The notes: generated from the sequence alone by a model not told the origin. Positions 33,168-45,175 are shown, counted from the stretch's first letter. The stretch: 64,000 nucleotides of DNA from Deinococcus multiflagellatus (GCF_020166415.1 NZ_JAIQXV010000002.1:310001-374000), one strand, 5' to 3'. Numbers and translations are program-made.

Positions 33168-34606
33168 CCTTCACCGACTGGCTGCCGACCCTCATGATCT
33201 TTCTGCCGCTTGTGGGCAGCCTGCTGCTGCTGGTGGTGCCGAAAACCTTCCGCGACGAGGTGGCGGGCTTCATCGCCGCGCTGACCCTGGGCGTGGGACT
33301 GGCGATCTGGCGCGGCGGCGGCTCGGAACTGTTCCGCTGGGACTGGATTCCGCCGCTGGGCATCACCTACTCGGTGCAGCTGTCGGGCGTCAGTCTGGCG
33401 CTGGCGCTGGTCACGGCGTTCATGTCCTTTATCGCCATTCTGTACGCCGCGCGGCGCATTCCCAACCCCGGGCCCATGCTCTCGCTGATTCTGGCGATGG
33501 AAACCGGCCTGATCGGCATCTTTGCCGCGCAGGACCTGCTGCTGTTCTACGTGTTCTTTGAAGACGCCCTGATTCCCGCCCTGCTGATGCTCGCCATGTA
33601 CGGCAAGGCCGGGCGCATGCAGGCGCTGGTGAAGTTCGCCGCCTACACGCTGTTTGGCAGCCTGCTGATGCTGGTGAGCATCATCGGCGTGCGCTACCTG
33701 GGCGGCAGCCCCACCTTCGCCATGGTGGACCTGAAACAGCACCTCGTGACGGGCCCCGCGCAGACGTGGCTGTACCTGGGCTTTCTGGCGGCGATGGCGG
33801 TCAAACTTCCGCTGTGGCCCCTGCACGCGTGGCTGCCGGACTTTCACGAGCAGAACCACGATTCCGGCGTGCCGGACGTGATGGGCACCCTGTACAAGGT
33901 GGGCGGCTACGGCATTTTCACCTTCGCCATTCCCCTGTTCCCGGACGCCAGCCTGGAACTGCGCCCCATCCTGATGGGTCTGGCGGCCTTTACGGCCCTC
34001 TACGCCGCCTGGATCGCCTTCCGGCAGACCGACTGGAAACGCCTGCTGGCCTACGCGGGCCTGTCGCACATGGGCTTCGTGGCGCTGGGCGTGTTCTCGC
34101 TGAACGAAACGGCCGTGATTGGCGCCATGTACCTGCTGGCCTTCCAGAACCTGTACACGGGCGCGCTGTTTCTCTCGGTGGGCATGGTGCAGGAGCGGAT
34201 CGGCAGCCTGGAAACGCGCGTGGGCGGCCTGATGACCCAGGCGGGCGCCCTGAGCGGCCTCACGATGGCCCTGTGGTTCGCGTCCATCGCCGTGCCGGGG
34301 CTGGCCGGGTTTGTCGGGGAATTCTCGATTCTGCTGGGCGCCTATCAGGTCTCGCCGTGGCTGACCTTTATCGCCGGGATCACCACCATTGCCGCCGCCG
34401 CCTACGCCCTCACCGCCTTTCAGACCACCTTCTGGCAGGCGCGCCCACGGGGGGCCGTGGCCGTGCGCGACCTTGTGCATACCGAGTGGCTGGTGCTGGG
34501 CCTGCCGCTGGCGGTCCTGATTCTCTTTGGGGTGTACTCCGCCCCGGCCCTGAACCTCATGCAACCGGCGGTGCGCACCGTGCTGGCCGCCCTGGGAGGC
34601 AACTGA
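33164..34606 (+). CDS. nuoM: NADH-quinone oxidoreductase subunit M
   Basis: Protein of 480 residues, second antiporter-like pump with about 14 helices. LLLFYVFFEDALIPALLML contains the conserved Glu (about residue 133); MAVKLPLWPLHAWLPDFHEQ contains the conserved Lys (about 214). LLAYAGLSHMGFVALGV and VGEFSILLGAY are family segments. Coupled to nuoL by ATGA; one base separates it from nuoN. Confidence 0.96.
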   Translation: MTFTDWLPTLMIFLPLVGSLLLLVVPKTFRDEVAGFIAALTLGVGLAIWRGGGSELFRWDWIPPLGITYSVQLSGVSLALALVTAFMSFIAILYAARRIPNPGPMLSLILAMETGLIGIFAAQDLLLFYVFFEDALIPALLMLAMYGKAGRMQALVKFAAYTLFGSLLMLVSIIGVRYLGGSPTFAMVDLKQHLVTGPAQTWLYLGFLAAMAVKLPLWPLHAWLPDFHEQNHDSGVPDVMGTLYKVGGYGIFTFAIPLFPDASLELRPILMGLAAFTALYAAWIAFRQTDWKRLLAYAGLSHMGFVALGVFSLNETAVIGAMYLLAFQNLYTGALFLSVGMVQERIGSLETRVGGLMTQAGALSGLTMALWFASIAVPGLAGFVGEFSILLGAYQVSPWLTFIAGITTIAAAAYALTAFQTTFWQARPRGAVAVRDLVHTEWLVLGLPLAVLILFGVYSAPALNLMQPAVRTVLAALGGN

Positions 34607-34607
34607 G

Positions 34608-36065
34608 ATGCTCACGCCCCCCGATGTCGCCTTTTTGCCGCTGCTGCCCATCCTGCTGGTGCTGGCCGGCGCTATTTCCAGCACCCTGCTGGGCTTCTGG
34701 GTCAGCCGGCGCACGCTGACGTTTATTAACCTGGGCGCCACGGTGTTTTCGGCCCTCAGCCTGGGCTGGCTGTGGAACCGGGGCCTGACCGCGTTCGGCG
34801 GCAGCCTGATCGCCGATAACGCCGCGCTGCTGCTGGCCTTTGTGGTGCTGGTGGGCACCCTGATGACCCTGCTGGTGTCGCTGGACACCGCGTGGCGCGC
34901 CCGGGTGTCGTTCCCCGAATTCGACGCCATGCTGATGTACGCCGTGACCGGCTGCCTGCTGATCGCCTTTTCCGGCGACCTGATCGTGATGCTCATTGGC
35001 CTGGAGATCATGAGCCTGTCGGGCTACGTGCTGGCGACCCTGCAGGGCTCGCGCCGCGCCGAGGAAGCGGGCCTGAAGTATTTCCTGCTGGGCGCCGCCG
35101 GCAGCGCCGTGCTGATCTACGGGCTGGCCTTTGTGTACGGGGCCACCGGCAGCCTGAACTACGCCGCCATTGCCGAGCGCGTGGGTTCGGTGCAGGGGCT
35201 GCAGCCCCAGAACGTGGGGATTCTGGTGGGCGGGGCGTTGCTGCTGCTGTGCGGCTTTGCCTTCAAGGTGGCGCTGGCGCCCTTTCACCAGTGGACGCCC
35301 GATGTGTACGGCGGCGCGCCCACCAGCGTCAGCCTGTTTCTCAGTACGGTGGTGAAGGTGGCGGCCTTTGCGGGGATGCTGCGCGTGTTTGCCGGCGCCC
35401 TGGCCGACGCCCCGGGCTGGCACTCGGTGATGCAGATCCTGATTGCCGCCACGCTGATCGTGGGGAATCTGGCCGCGCTGCGCCAGACCAACTTCAAGCG
35501 CCTGCTGGCCTACTCGGCGGTGGCGCACACGGGCTTTCTGGCGATGGCGCTGCTGGGCACGCCGCAGATGGGCGGCGCGGCCCTCAGCTACTACCTGCTG
35601 GTCTACACCCTGATGACGGCCGCCGCCCTGGCCGTGGTGGCCGCCCTGCAACGCAGCGAGGCCGGCTTCCAGATCAGCGATCTGCGCGGGCTGTACTACC
35701 GCCACCCGGGCTACGCGGTCTGCCTCGCCATCTGCCTCGCCTCGCTGGCGGGCCTGCCGCCCTTTGCGGGGTTCTTTGGCAAGTATCTGGTGTTCCAGGC
35801 CGCCTTCCAGAACGGCTACGTGTGGCTGAGCGTGCTGGCCGCCCTGACCAGTGTGGCCGCGCTGGTGTACTACCTGCGCCCGGCCATGCTGCTGTTCATG
35901 CCGGACCGCACCCCAGCGCGCGAATACGCCCACGGCCAGCGCCCGGCCACCACCCTGGCGGTGGCCCTGGGCGTGGCGGGCGTGACCGTGCTGGGCCTGC
36001 TGCCCAACCTGTGGTACGGCTGGGGCGCCTCGCCCTTTATCTGGACCCTGCTGGCTGGCCGGTAA
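34608..36065 (+). CDS. nuoN: NADH-quinone oxidoreductase subunit N
   Basis: Protein of 485 residues, third antiporter-like pump and last gene of the operon. The conserved Glu is in IGLEIMSLSGYVLATL (about residue 131), and the conserved Lys in GFAFKVALAPFHQWTPDVYGG (about 222). LLAYSAVAHTGFLAMAL and LAGLPPFAGFFGKYLVF are typical. A strong terminator begins 15 bases after the stop. With this gene all fourteen nuo subunits are present. Confidence 0.96.
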   Translation: MLTPPDVAFLPLLPILLVLAGAISSTLLGFWVSRRTLTFINLGATVFSALSLGWLWNRGLTAFGGSLIADNAALLLAFVVLVGTLMTLLVSLDTAWRARVSFPEFDAMLMYAVTGCLLIAFSGDLIVMLIGLEIMSLSGYVLATLQGSRRAEEAGLKYFLLGAAGSAVLIYGLAFVYGATGSLNYAAIAERVGSVQGLQPQNVGILVGGALLLLCGFAFKVALAPFHQWTPDVYGGAPTSVSLFLSTVVKVAAFAGMLRVFAGALADAPGWHSVMQILIAATLIVGNLAALRQTNFKRLLAYSAVAHTGFLAMALLGTPQMGGAALSYYLLVYTLMTAAALAVVAALQRSEAGFQISDLRGLYYRHPGYAVCLAICLASLAGLPPFAGFFGKYLVFQAAFQNGYVWLSVLAALTSVAALVYYLRPAMLLFMPDRTPAREYAHGQRPATTLAVALGVAGVTVLGLLPNLWYGWGASPFIWTLLAGR

Positions 36066-36080
36066 GGGCCACAGATGCCA

Positions 36081-36112
36081 AGGACCGCCCCCGAACTGGG
36101 GGCGGTCCTTTG
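36081..36112 (+). terminator. Terminator of the nuo operon
   Basis: AGGACCGCCCCC pairs perfectly with GGGGGCGGTCCT around a 5-base loop, then TTTGTGCT. The stem starts 15 bases after the nuoN stop. Confidence 0.85.
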
Positions 36113-36224
36113 TGCTGGGTGGGTGAAGCGAGTCCGCGTCGGGGCTGCTGACGGGGTCTTCCTAGAGGGGTATCGGATGGGGCCTGAGGGCAACCCTCAA
36201 TGGCTCTGGGGTTCGCTGTCATCC

Positions 36225-36290
36225 GGATGCCGGATCATCCGTGACAGCCACTCCGCTTCCCCCGTTCCTCCATCACGGATGAACCGGAAT
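36225..36290. repeat. Inverted repeats downstream of proS
   Basis: TCATCCGTGA (36235-36244) has an exact inverted copy at 36273-36282, and GTCATCCGGATG overlaps it to allow a second fold. It lies between convergent nuoN and proS and may serve as the proS terminator. The rest of 36113-36295 has no gene. Confidence 0.5.
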
Positions 36291-36295
36291 CCTTG

Positions 36296-37780
<1,485 letters not shown>

Positions 37781-37788
37781 CGCCCCCC

Positions 37789-37794
37789 ATGATA
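37789..37794 (-). promoter_or_regulatory. -10 element (TATCAT) of leaderless proS
   Basis: On the minus strand TATCAT ends 8 bases before the proS ATG and no ribosome-binding site intervenes. Confidence 0.5.
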
Positions 37795-37891
37795 CCGGGC
37801 GCAGGGAGGGTCGGAATCGGCCAGAAGCGCGGGGCAGGGCAGGTCAGGTGACCGAGGTGGGTACAGGGGAGGGCCGGGCAGACTGGCGGGC

Positions 37892-38362
37892 ATGAGCCCC
37901 CAGACGCTGTCCTTCTACCGGACCGCTCACCCGTTCTCGAATTTTCATCCCAGCGTGTTTGTCGAAGAGGGCGTGACCTCCCGCTGGGCCGAGCAATACC
38001 TGATGGCCCGTAAAGCCCGGCTGTTTGGCGATAAAGCCACGTTGGCCCAGATTCTCGCCGCCGCCACCCCCGCTGAGTGCAAGGCACTGGGCCGCCGGGT
38101 CACGCCCTACGACGAGGTCTGGGCGCGCGAACGGTTCGCCGTCGCTCTGGACATGCTGCGGCTGAAATTTGGTCAGAACGCCCGGCTACGGGCCGAGCTG
38201 CTGGCCACGGGAGGCGCTGAATTGGTGGAAGCCTCGCCCACGGACCGCATCTGGGGCATTGGCTTTTCAGAAACGCAGGCAGAGGGCGCGCGGCAGGCGT
38301 GGGGTCAGAACCTGCTGGGGCTGGCCCTGATGGCGGTGCGGGCGGAGCTGCAACCAGCCTGA
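37892..38362 (+). CDS. NADAR (YbiA-like) family protein
   Basis: Protein of 156 residues. FYRTAHPFSNFHPSVFVEEGVTSRWAEQYLMARKARLFGD has the N-terminal NADAR pattern (F-x-x-x-x-x-x-SNF, then W-x-x-x-E-x-x-x-x-x-x-KA). The C-terminal DRIWGIGFS...GQNLLGLALMAVR is equally typical. Members such as E. coli YbiA cleave N-glycosidic bonds of riboflavin pathway intermediates, and some relatives remove ADP-ribose from nucleic acids. Which reaction applies here cannot be decided. Divergent from proS and transcribed alone. Confidence 0.88.
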   Translation: MSPQTLSFYRTAHPFSNFHPSVFVEEGVTSRWAEQYLMARKARLFGDKATLAQILAAATPAECKALGRRVTPYDEVWARERFAVALDMLRLKFGQNARLRAELLATGGAELVEASPTDRIWGIGFSETQAEGARQAWGQNLLGLALMAVRAELQPA

Positions 38363-38372
38363 CCACCCGAAC

Positions 38373-38402
38373 TTGGAAACAGTTCCAAATCCGGTTTATG
38401 CT
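38373..38402 (+). promoter_or_regulatory. Promoter and operator of the amylosucrase gene
   Basis: TTGGAA (-35, 38373-38378), 18 bases, then TATGCT (-10, 38397-38402), which ends 8 bases before the ATG. The perfect palindrome TTGGAAACAGTTCCAA (38373-38388) covers the -35 box and spacer. It resembles LacI/GalR-family operators of the TGGAAACGTTTCCA type, so sugar-dependent repression is likely. Confidence 0.6.
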
Positions 38403-38410
38403 GGGTGCTC

Positions 38411-40348
38411 ATGGCCCCTTCCGACCCCCTGCGGCTGCTGGCCCCCGATTCGCTGCGCCGCGCCTTTGACGATGACCGCGACGCCGATACTTTTCTGCTG
38501 CGCCTGGAGCGCTACGGCCCCGAGCTGATCGAGAGCCTGGGCGCCGTGTACGGCGAGGCGGCCACAGAGGCCCTGCTGCCCGAGCTGCTGGAAGTGCTGC
38601 TGCACGCGTACCACACCCGCCCCGCCGACCTGAAACGGCTGGACGAGGCCCGGCTGCTGCGCCCCGACTGGCTGCAGCAACCCGAGATGATCGGGTACGT
38701 GGCCTATGCCGACCGCTTTGCGGGCACTTTAAAGGGCGTGCAGGCCCGCGTGCCCTATCTGGAAGGGCTGGGCGTGAAATACCTGCACCTGATGCCACTC
38801 CTGAAGCCCCGGGCCGGCGAGAACGACGGCGGCTACGCGGTGGCCGATTACCGCGCGGTGCGCGAAGACCTGGGCAGCATGGACGACCTCTCGGCCCTGG
38901 CGGCGGACCTGCGGAGGCGGGGGATCAGTCTGGTGCTGGACCTCGTGCTCAACCATGTGGCGCAGGAACACGAGTGGGCCCACAAGGCCCGTGCGGGCGA
39001 CCCCATCCACCGCGACTACTTCCACCTCTTTCCCGACCGCACCGTCCCCGACGCCTACGAGCGCACCCTGCCCGAAATCTTCCCGGATTTCGCCCCCGGG
39101 AACTTCACCTGGAACGAGGAGGCGCGCAGCTGGGTGTGGACCACCTTTAATGCCTACCAGTGGGACCTGAACTGGGCCAACCCGGCGGTGCTGCGCGAAT
39201 TCGTGGACATCATCCTGCACCTTGCCAACCGGGGGGTGGAGGTGTTTCGCCTGGACGCCATCGCCTTCCTGTGGAAGCGCCCCGGCACCGACTGCCAGAA
39301 CCAGCCGGAGGTGCACCACCTGACCCGGGCCATGCGGGCCTGCGCGCGCATCGCCGCGCCCGCCGTGGCCTTCAAGGCCGAGGCGATTGTGGCGCCGGGG
39401 GACCTGATTCATTACCTGGGCACCGGCGGGCACCACGGCCGCGTGAGCGACATGGCCTACCACAACTCGCTGATGGTGCAGCTGTGGAGCAGCCTCGCCA
39501 GCCGCGACACCCGCCTCTTTGAAGCGGCCCTGCGCGCCTTTCCGCCCAAACCCACGAACACCACCTGGGGCATGTACGTGCGCTGCCACGACGACATTGG
39601 CTGGGCGATCAGCGACCTGGACGCGGCGCGCGTGGGCCTCTCGGGGCCCGCCCACCGCCATTTTCTGAGTGACTTTTACAGCGGCGAGTTTCCGGGCACC
39701 TTTGCGCGCGGGCTGGTCTTTCAGCACAACCCGCAAACCGGGGACCGCCGCATCAGCGGTTCGGCGGCCAGCCTCGCGGGCCTGGAAGCGGCGCTGGCGG
39801 CCGGTGATCCCCGGCAGATTGATCTGGCGGTGCGGCGCCTGCTGCTGCTGCACGCGGTCACCCTGGGCTTTGGCGGCGTGCCCCTGCTGTACATGGGCGA
39901 CGAACTGGCGCTGCTGAACGACCATGATTTTGCCGCCACGCCCGAGCACGCCCCCGACAACCGCTGGGTGCACCGCCCCCGCATGGACTGGGCCCGCGCC
40001 GAAGCCGTGGCCGCCGACGCCAGCACCCCCCACGGCCGCGTGAACGCGGGCCTGCGCCGCCAGATTGCCGCGCGCCAGGGATTGGCGCACCTGCACGCCA
40101 GCATCGAAAGCCGCCCTGTGCCCAGCCCCGACCCCTGCGTGCTGCTGCTGCGCCGCGACCATCCGCTGGGCACCTTTGTGGGCGTGTACAACTTCAGCGA
40201 ACACACCATTCACCTGCCGGCCAGCGCCCTGCGCGAGCATCTGGGTGAACACGCGCTGGACCATCTGGCGGGCAGCGCCTTTACCTTCGGGCACGCGCCC
40301 GTGGTGCTGGACCCCTACCGCGCCCTGTGGCTGACCCAGGCGCCATAG
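38411..40348 (+). CDS. Amylosucrase, GH13
   Basis: Protein of 645 residues. It splits sucrose, transferring glucose to a growing alpha-1,4-glucan and releasing fructose. Catalytic residues sit in [10 protein letters not shown] (nucleophile Asp, about residue 282), [10 protein letters not shown] (acid/base Glu, about 323) and [10 protein letters not shown] (Asp, about 393). [41 protein letters not shown] and [13 protein letters not shown] match Deinococcus amylosucrases closely. The helical N-terminal domain ([17 protein letters not shown]) is complete. There is no signal peptide, so it acts in the cytosol and needs a sucrose importer. Confidence 0.95.
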   Translation: MAPSDPLRLLAPDSLRRAFDDDRDADTFLLRLERYGPELIESLGAVYGEAATEALLPELLEVLLHAYHTRPADLKRLDEARLLRPDWLQQPEMIGYVAYADRFAGTLKGVQARVPYLEGLGVKYLHLMPLLKPRAGENDGGYAVADYRAVREDLGSMDDLSALAADLRRRGISLVLDLVLNHVAQEHEWAHKARAGDPIHRDYFHLFPDRTVPDAYERTLPEIFPDFAPGNFTWNEEARSWVWTTFNAYQWDLNWANPAVLREFVDIILHLANRGVEVFRLDAIAFLWKRPGTDCQNQPEVHHLTRAMRACARIAAPAVAFKAEAIVAPGDLIHYLGTGGHHGRVSDMAYHNSLMVQLWSSLASRDTRLFEAALRAFPPKPTNTTWGMYVRCHDDIGWAISDLDAARVGLSGPAHRHFLSDFYSGEFPGTFARGLVFQHNPQTGDRRISGSAASLAGLEAALAAGDPRQIDLAVRRLLLLHAVTLGFGGVPLLYMGDELALLNDHDFAATPEHAPDNRWVHRPRMDWARAEAVAADASTPHGRVNAGLRRQIAARQGLAHLHASIESRPVPSPDPCVLLLRRDHPLGTFVGVYNFSEHTIHLPASALREHLGEHALDHLAGSAFTFGHAPVVLDPYRALWLTQAP

Positions 40349-40440
40349 GCGTAGGCATGGACGGGGCCGGTGGGCCCGGCATGACCGAAAGCTCAACAGG
40401 GACTGGTCCGCCGGCCGGGGCCCGCCCCCTACCATCGGGT

Positions 40441-40857
40441 ATGGCGACCTCTTCCCTGAAAGCCCTGGCCCAGAAGATGCGCGGCATGGACTACTGCCTG
40501 CTCACCACGGTGAGCGCCCACGGCCAGCTGGCCTCGCGCCCCATGAGCAACAACGGCGAGGTGGAATACGACGGCACCAGCTACTTTTTTACCTGGGCCG
40601 ATTCGCGCGCCGCCCGCGACATCGAGAAGAACAGCCACGTCATGCTGAATTTCAAGGCCGAGCAGGGGTTTCTGTTCGTGGCGGTGCAGGGCCACGCCCG
40701 CGTGCTGCACGACCGCCGCGTGATGAAAGACCACTGGCACGCAGAGCTGGAACAGTGGTTCAAAGACGGCCTGGACACCGAAGGGCTGGTGATGCTGGTG
40801 GTGGACGCCAAGCGCATTCAGTGGTGGGGCGAGGACGACGGCAAGATCGAGCTGTAA
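40441..40857 (+). CDS. PPOX-fold (general stress protein 26-like) flavoprotein
   Basis: Protein of 138 residues. LAQKMRGMDYCLLTTVSAHGQLASRPM and YFFTWADSRAARDIEKNSHVMLNF are characteristic of pyridoxamine-phosphate-oxidase-like proteins of the GSP26 group, which bind a flavin but have mostly undefined substrates. LVVDAKRIQWWGEDDG near the end contributes the usual Trp pair. Start is ATG 40441: TACCAT ends 5 bases before it, and a longer frame from ATG 40381 adds a low-complexity stretch unlike the family. Confidence 0.82.
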   Translation: MATSSLKALAQKMRGMDYCLLTTVSAHGQLASRPMSNNGEVEYDGTSYFFTWADSRAARDIEKNSHVMLNFKAEQGFLFVAVQGHARVLHDRRVMKDHWHAELEQWFKDGLDTEGLVMLVVDAKRIQWWGEDDGKIEL

Positions 40858-40979
40858 CCACGTCTGGACTGCGGCGCGCGGGGTTCAGGCGGGCTGTTCC
40901 GCAGGGGGGGGCCGTCCACCGGGCCGCGCCGCCCCCCTTGCCCCCAGGGCACGGTCACCGCTCACCCGGCCCGCTTCCC

Positions 40980-40985
40980 TAGAGT
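40980..40985 (+). promoter_or_regulatory. -10 element (TAGAGT) for a leaderless mRNA
   Basis: TAGAGT ends 7 bases before GTG 40993, which selects that codon over GTG 40984. Confidence 0.6.
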
Positions 40986-40992
40986 GCGCAGC

Positions 40993-42126
40993 GTGGTCCC
41001 TTCCCCCCTGCACGCGGCTGCCCTGACCCTGCTGTTGCTGGCGCCGGCCACCCTGGCGCCCGGCGCGCAGGCGAGGCTGGCCGCCCCGGCCTCGGCGCAG
41101 CCAACCTTGCGGCTGGTGGCCGAGACGCTGCTGACCCCCGACGCCGTGATCGCCCTGATGAATGAGGGCCGTTTGGGTGAAGCCGAGGCCGCGACCCGCG
41201 CGGCGCTGGCCGCCCACCCGGAGTCCGCGCGGTCCCTGCTGATGCTGGCGCGGATCCAGGCCCGCCAGGGCGACCTGGGCACCGCCCGCGCCACCCTGAA
41301 ACGGGCCGAGGCGCTGCCACAGTGGACCGAGCAGGCCCTCGCGGTGCCCTTTGAGGCGCCGGGCGACATTGAAGCCGTGATGCTGCGTGACCAGCCCGCC
41401 GCGCGCGGCCTGCTCGCCGACGTCCTGCTGGCCCAGGGGGATGACCCCAAGGCGTACTACCTGCTGGCCATGACCGAGGCCCTGGCCCAGCGCTGGGACG
41501 CCTCGCGCGCCGCGCTGGCCCAGGCGCGGGCCCTGGCGCCGGCGCTGCCGTTTGCCGATCCGCAGTCGCTGGCGTCACTGGAGCGGGCGCTGGGGAGCGG
41601 TCAGCCCCCGCAGGTGGCTGGCCCGGTCATCACCCCCGACCCAACCTCGCCCTGGGAATACCTGACGTGGATCGTGGTGGCGGGGGTGCTGGGGCGAACG
41701 ATGTGGAAGGCGACCCGCCAGGGCAAAGAGCAGGCCGCGCGGCGCAAGGCACAGATCGCGGCGGCGACGGCGGAGGCGGCCCGGCTGCAGACGCAGCTGG
41801 CCCGGGAGCTGAACATCCCGGCCACCACCCCCGAGGAGCGGCAGCGGCGCACCCGCCTGCAAGCGCTGGCCGCGCAGGTGGATGAATGGTACGAACGGGC
41901 CCAGGCCGGCGCCCTGGACCCGCAGCTGCTGAACACGCTTTACGGCCAGCTGCTGGCCGCCGCGCAGAGCGACGAGGCCTACGCGGCGTACCAGCAGCAG
42001 CTTGCCCGGGGTGGGGCATGGGAAAGCCGCCGCGACAGCCCTTCGAGCCTCAACAGCACCGAGCGGGACAGCTGGAGCAGCGGTAGTGGGTCCAGCAGTG
42101 GCAATGCGGGCGGCAGTAAATGGTGA
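40993..42126 (+). CDS. TPR-containing secreted/membrane protein
   Basis: Protein of 377 residues. The N-terminal signal peptide AALTLLLLAPATLAPG is followed by two or three tetratricopeptide-like repeats (about residues 45-190; ALMNEGRLGEAEAATRAALAAHPES, LADVLLAQGDDPKAYYLL). One membrane helix (YLTWIVVAGVLGRTMW, about 218-233) precedes a basic Ala/Gln coiled coil (about 237-285) and a Ser/Gly-rich tail. The tail lies on the far side of the membrane from the repeats. No enzyme motif; a scaffold role is inferred. A GCGGCCAG/CTGGCCGC hairpin follows the stop at about 42138-42172. Confidence 0.7.
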   Translation: MVPSPLHAAALTLLLLAPATLAPGAQARLAAPASAQPTLRLVAETLLTPDAVIALMNEGRLGEAEAATRAALAAHPESARSLLMLARIQARQGDLGTARATLKRAEALPQWTEQALAVPFEAPGDIEAVMLRDQPAARGLLADVLLAQGDDPKAYYLLAMTEALAQRWDASRAALAQARALAPALPFADPQSLASLERALGSGQPPQVAGPVITPDPTSPWEYLTWIVVAGVLGRTMWKATRQGKEQAARRKAQIAAATAEAARLQTQLARELNIPATTPEERQRRTRLQALAAQVDEWYERAQAGALDPQLLNTLYGQLLAAAQSDEAYAAYQQQLARGGAWESRRDSPSSLNSTERDSWSSGSGSSSGNAGGSKW

Positions 42127-42198
42127 CGCCGCACAGAACAGCGGCCAGTCTCCGCAGGAGCTAACCGCTGGCCGCCTGAGCAGCAAAGGCTCCCGGGC

Positions 42199-42681
42199 TC
42201 AGGCTTCGTCCACGGGTTCGCCATCAGAGCGGTCAATCAGCCGCCACAGGCGGTCAGGGTGGGACCGATGACGCTCTCCCTGGGTGGTCAGGGCCATAAG
42301 CTGCGCGCACACCGCCTGCACCGCCTGATCGTTGACCAGCTGCTGCAGAAACACACATTCCTCTGCGAGGAGGCCCATCTGCTCTGCGGGAAACTTGGTG
42401 CTGCACAGGCCAAGTCCCAGTTTGCCCAGCCCCCGCAGTTCGTAGGCGGACGCTCAGGCGGCAATGCGCCTGAGCACCACTGCCGGGCACCAGTCCACCT
42501 GTGCCGGCGTAGAGTCCCACTGAAACTCGGCCGCCCTGCTGCTGGGCAAGACACTTTCCCGCACCAGGGCAAAGCCAGTGACTTCGCCGCCCTCGTCAAA
42601 AGCCTCAAGGTGCAACCTCGGGTCCATCCCCCAGGAGGAAACAGCAGAGGCCAGCCTCCGGTCAAGACTGGCCTCGGACAA
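42199..42681 (-). pseudogene. Broken gene after sufD, internal TGA
   Basis: A frame of 160 codons is interrupted once by TGA (42454-42456) between VVLRRIAA and ASAYELRGLG. Both halves read as ordinary protein in the same frame (DPRLHLEAFDEGG, FALVRESVLPSS; LAEECVFLQQLVNDQAV, PDRLWRLIDRSDGEP), and the second half has no good start of its own. A single C-to-T change in CGA, giving RIAARASAYELRG, would explain it. It follows sufD by about 10 bases on the same strand, as the last member of the suf operon. The start is uncertain (TTG 42681). Family not recognised. Confidence 0.55.
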
Positions 42682-42691
42682 GCTGGGACGG

Positions 42692-44044
<1,353 letters not shown>

Positions 44045-44053
44045 TGGGCCTCC

Positions 44054-44506
44054 TTAAAACCAGACCACCAGTGGCGAAAATTGCGCTCCCGCCAGGTCGG
44101 TCAATTTCAGATTTGGGTCGCTGTTCATCGCGTTGTTGATCGTATGACTGATAGAGGATGGCTGAACCAGTGTGGCAAAGAGGTCGTTTCTGCCGCCATG
44201 CCGCAGGTTATAGGCCAGGTAGTAAGCGGCCTGGAAATCGTCACTGTCGTCTATCCGTAGCTCTTGTTCCCGCTGATCGCTCTTGAGGATCAAGGTGTCG
44301 GCCATGTGAATGCCCAGCTCCTTGGCAAAGACGTACCCACAGGCTTCGCACAGGAAATGGAACGCCAGAGCTGCTTGCTCCTGGGACAGGCCTTGAAGGA
44401 CGGCTTTCTCCTGAACCTCGTCATAGGGCACGCCCTGGTCGAACAGCTGAGCAATAACGCCAACGCGCTCCAAGGCCTCATGAAACTCGGGCGTATGTTC
44501 CGTCAT
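44054..44506 (-). CDS. Unknown protein inside the suf operon (third of three)
   Basis: Protein of 150 residues, no signal or membrane segment. The helical N-terminal half (FHEALERVGVIAQLFDQGVPYDEVQEKAVLQGLS) is followed by AFHFLCEACGYVFAKELG with a C-x2-C pair, and an acidic DDSDDFQAAYYLAYNLRHG. Start ATG 44506 overlaps the stop of the preceding gene (ATGA); its own stop lies 9 bases before sufD. Composition is less GC-rich than sufB and sufD. No family recognised. Confidence 0.65.
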   Translation of the reverse strand: MTEHTPEFHEALERVGVIAQLFDQGVPYDEVQEKAVLQGLSQEQAALAFHFLCEACGYVFAKELGIHMADTLILKSDQREQELRIDDSDDFQAAYYLAYNLRHGGRNDLFATLVQPSSISHTINNAMNSDPNLKLTDLAGAQFSPLVVWF

Positions 44507-44715
44507 CTGGCACCTCGTGGACTGTGCCACGGCCGACGCTGGGTGCCTTCTTCCCAGGCTACCTGCTCGTCTGGCGTCCAGTCCGAGGCGAAGGCGTGAA
44601 GTGCGGCCATCTGACGCTCCACATGTTCCTGCCGCTCTAGAAAGGTTTGCAGGGCCTGCACGCCTTCAGGTGACAGGCGGTCAATGCGGTCGTGGAGTTC
44701 TTTTGGAGCCGTCAT
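44503..44715 (-). CDS. Small protein inside the suf operon (second of three)
   Basis: Protein of 70 residues. LHDRIDRLSPEGVQALQTFLERQEHVERQMAALHAF is a single long amphipathic helix region, then DWTPDEQVAWEEG with an acidic/aromatic tail. The layout (helix, then W-x-x-x-E-x-x-x-W) resembles small antitoxin or adaptor proteins, but no partner toxin is evident, so this is only a shape-based remark. Both ends overlap neighbours by ATGA, which supports it as a real, co-translated gene. Confidence 0.6.
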   Translation of the reverse strand: MTAPKELHDRIDRLSPEGVQALQTFLERQEHVERQMAALHAFASDWTPDEQVAWEEGTQRRPWHSPRGAR

Positions 44716-45170
44716 TCTTCACCCCTCCCGCTGGATTGAGCATCTGAGCGCCCAGCCTGCCATTCGGCGTAGCGCTCATCCATCACGGCCAACACCTGCG
44801 CGGCGTTTTCCCAGGTGTCGGGCACATGGTAAACAGACGGCAGGTCGTCGAACAGGTTGAAGTAGTCGTGGAGGTACTCGCCAGCGCCCGCTTCTGAGGC
44901 GTAGTAGTGCCGGGCAAAGGCATTGCCCTCTGCCGTCAGCATGTCGCTGGTAAGCACCCCCACCCAGCGCTGAAACACCTGGGCGCCTGTGTGCTGCCGC
45001 GTCCGGATGGCCTCGGCGTCGGCGGACAGGGCATCTGCCAGAAGGTCACGGCTTGCCAGCCAGCTGAGAAACATGCCGGTGTGGACAAACCCCTGCGACG
45101 GCGGCAACTCCGGCGGGAAATCGCCGTCATAGTGCCACTTGGCCTTGTCGTAGCAGATGCCTCTGTCCAC
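44712..45170 (-). CDS. DUF7832-like protein inside the suf operon (first of three)
   Basis: Protein of 152 residues. The N-terminus CYDKAKWHYDGDFPPELPPS, then FVHTGMFLSWLASRDLL, matches a small conserved family I recall as DUF7832 (K-x-x-YDKA-x-WH-x-x-x-D-FP-x-x-L, H-x-GMFL-x-W). Its function is unestablished. ARHYYASEAGAGEYLHDYFNLF follows. Start is GTG 45170, only 5 bases after the sufB stop; its stop overlaps the next start. The position inside suf suggests co-expression with Fe-S assembly rather than a role in it (inference). Confidence 0.65.
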   Translation of the reverse strand: MDRGICYDKAKWHYDGDFPPELPPSQGFVHTGMFLSWLASRDLLADALSADAEAIRTRQHTGAQVFQRWVGVLTSDMLTAEGNAFARHYYASEAGAGEYLHDYFNLFDDLPSVYHVPDTWENAAQVLAVMDERYAEWQAGRSDAQSSGRGEE

Positions 45171-45175
45171 GCCGT

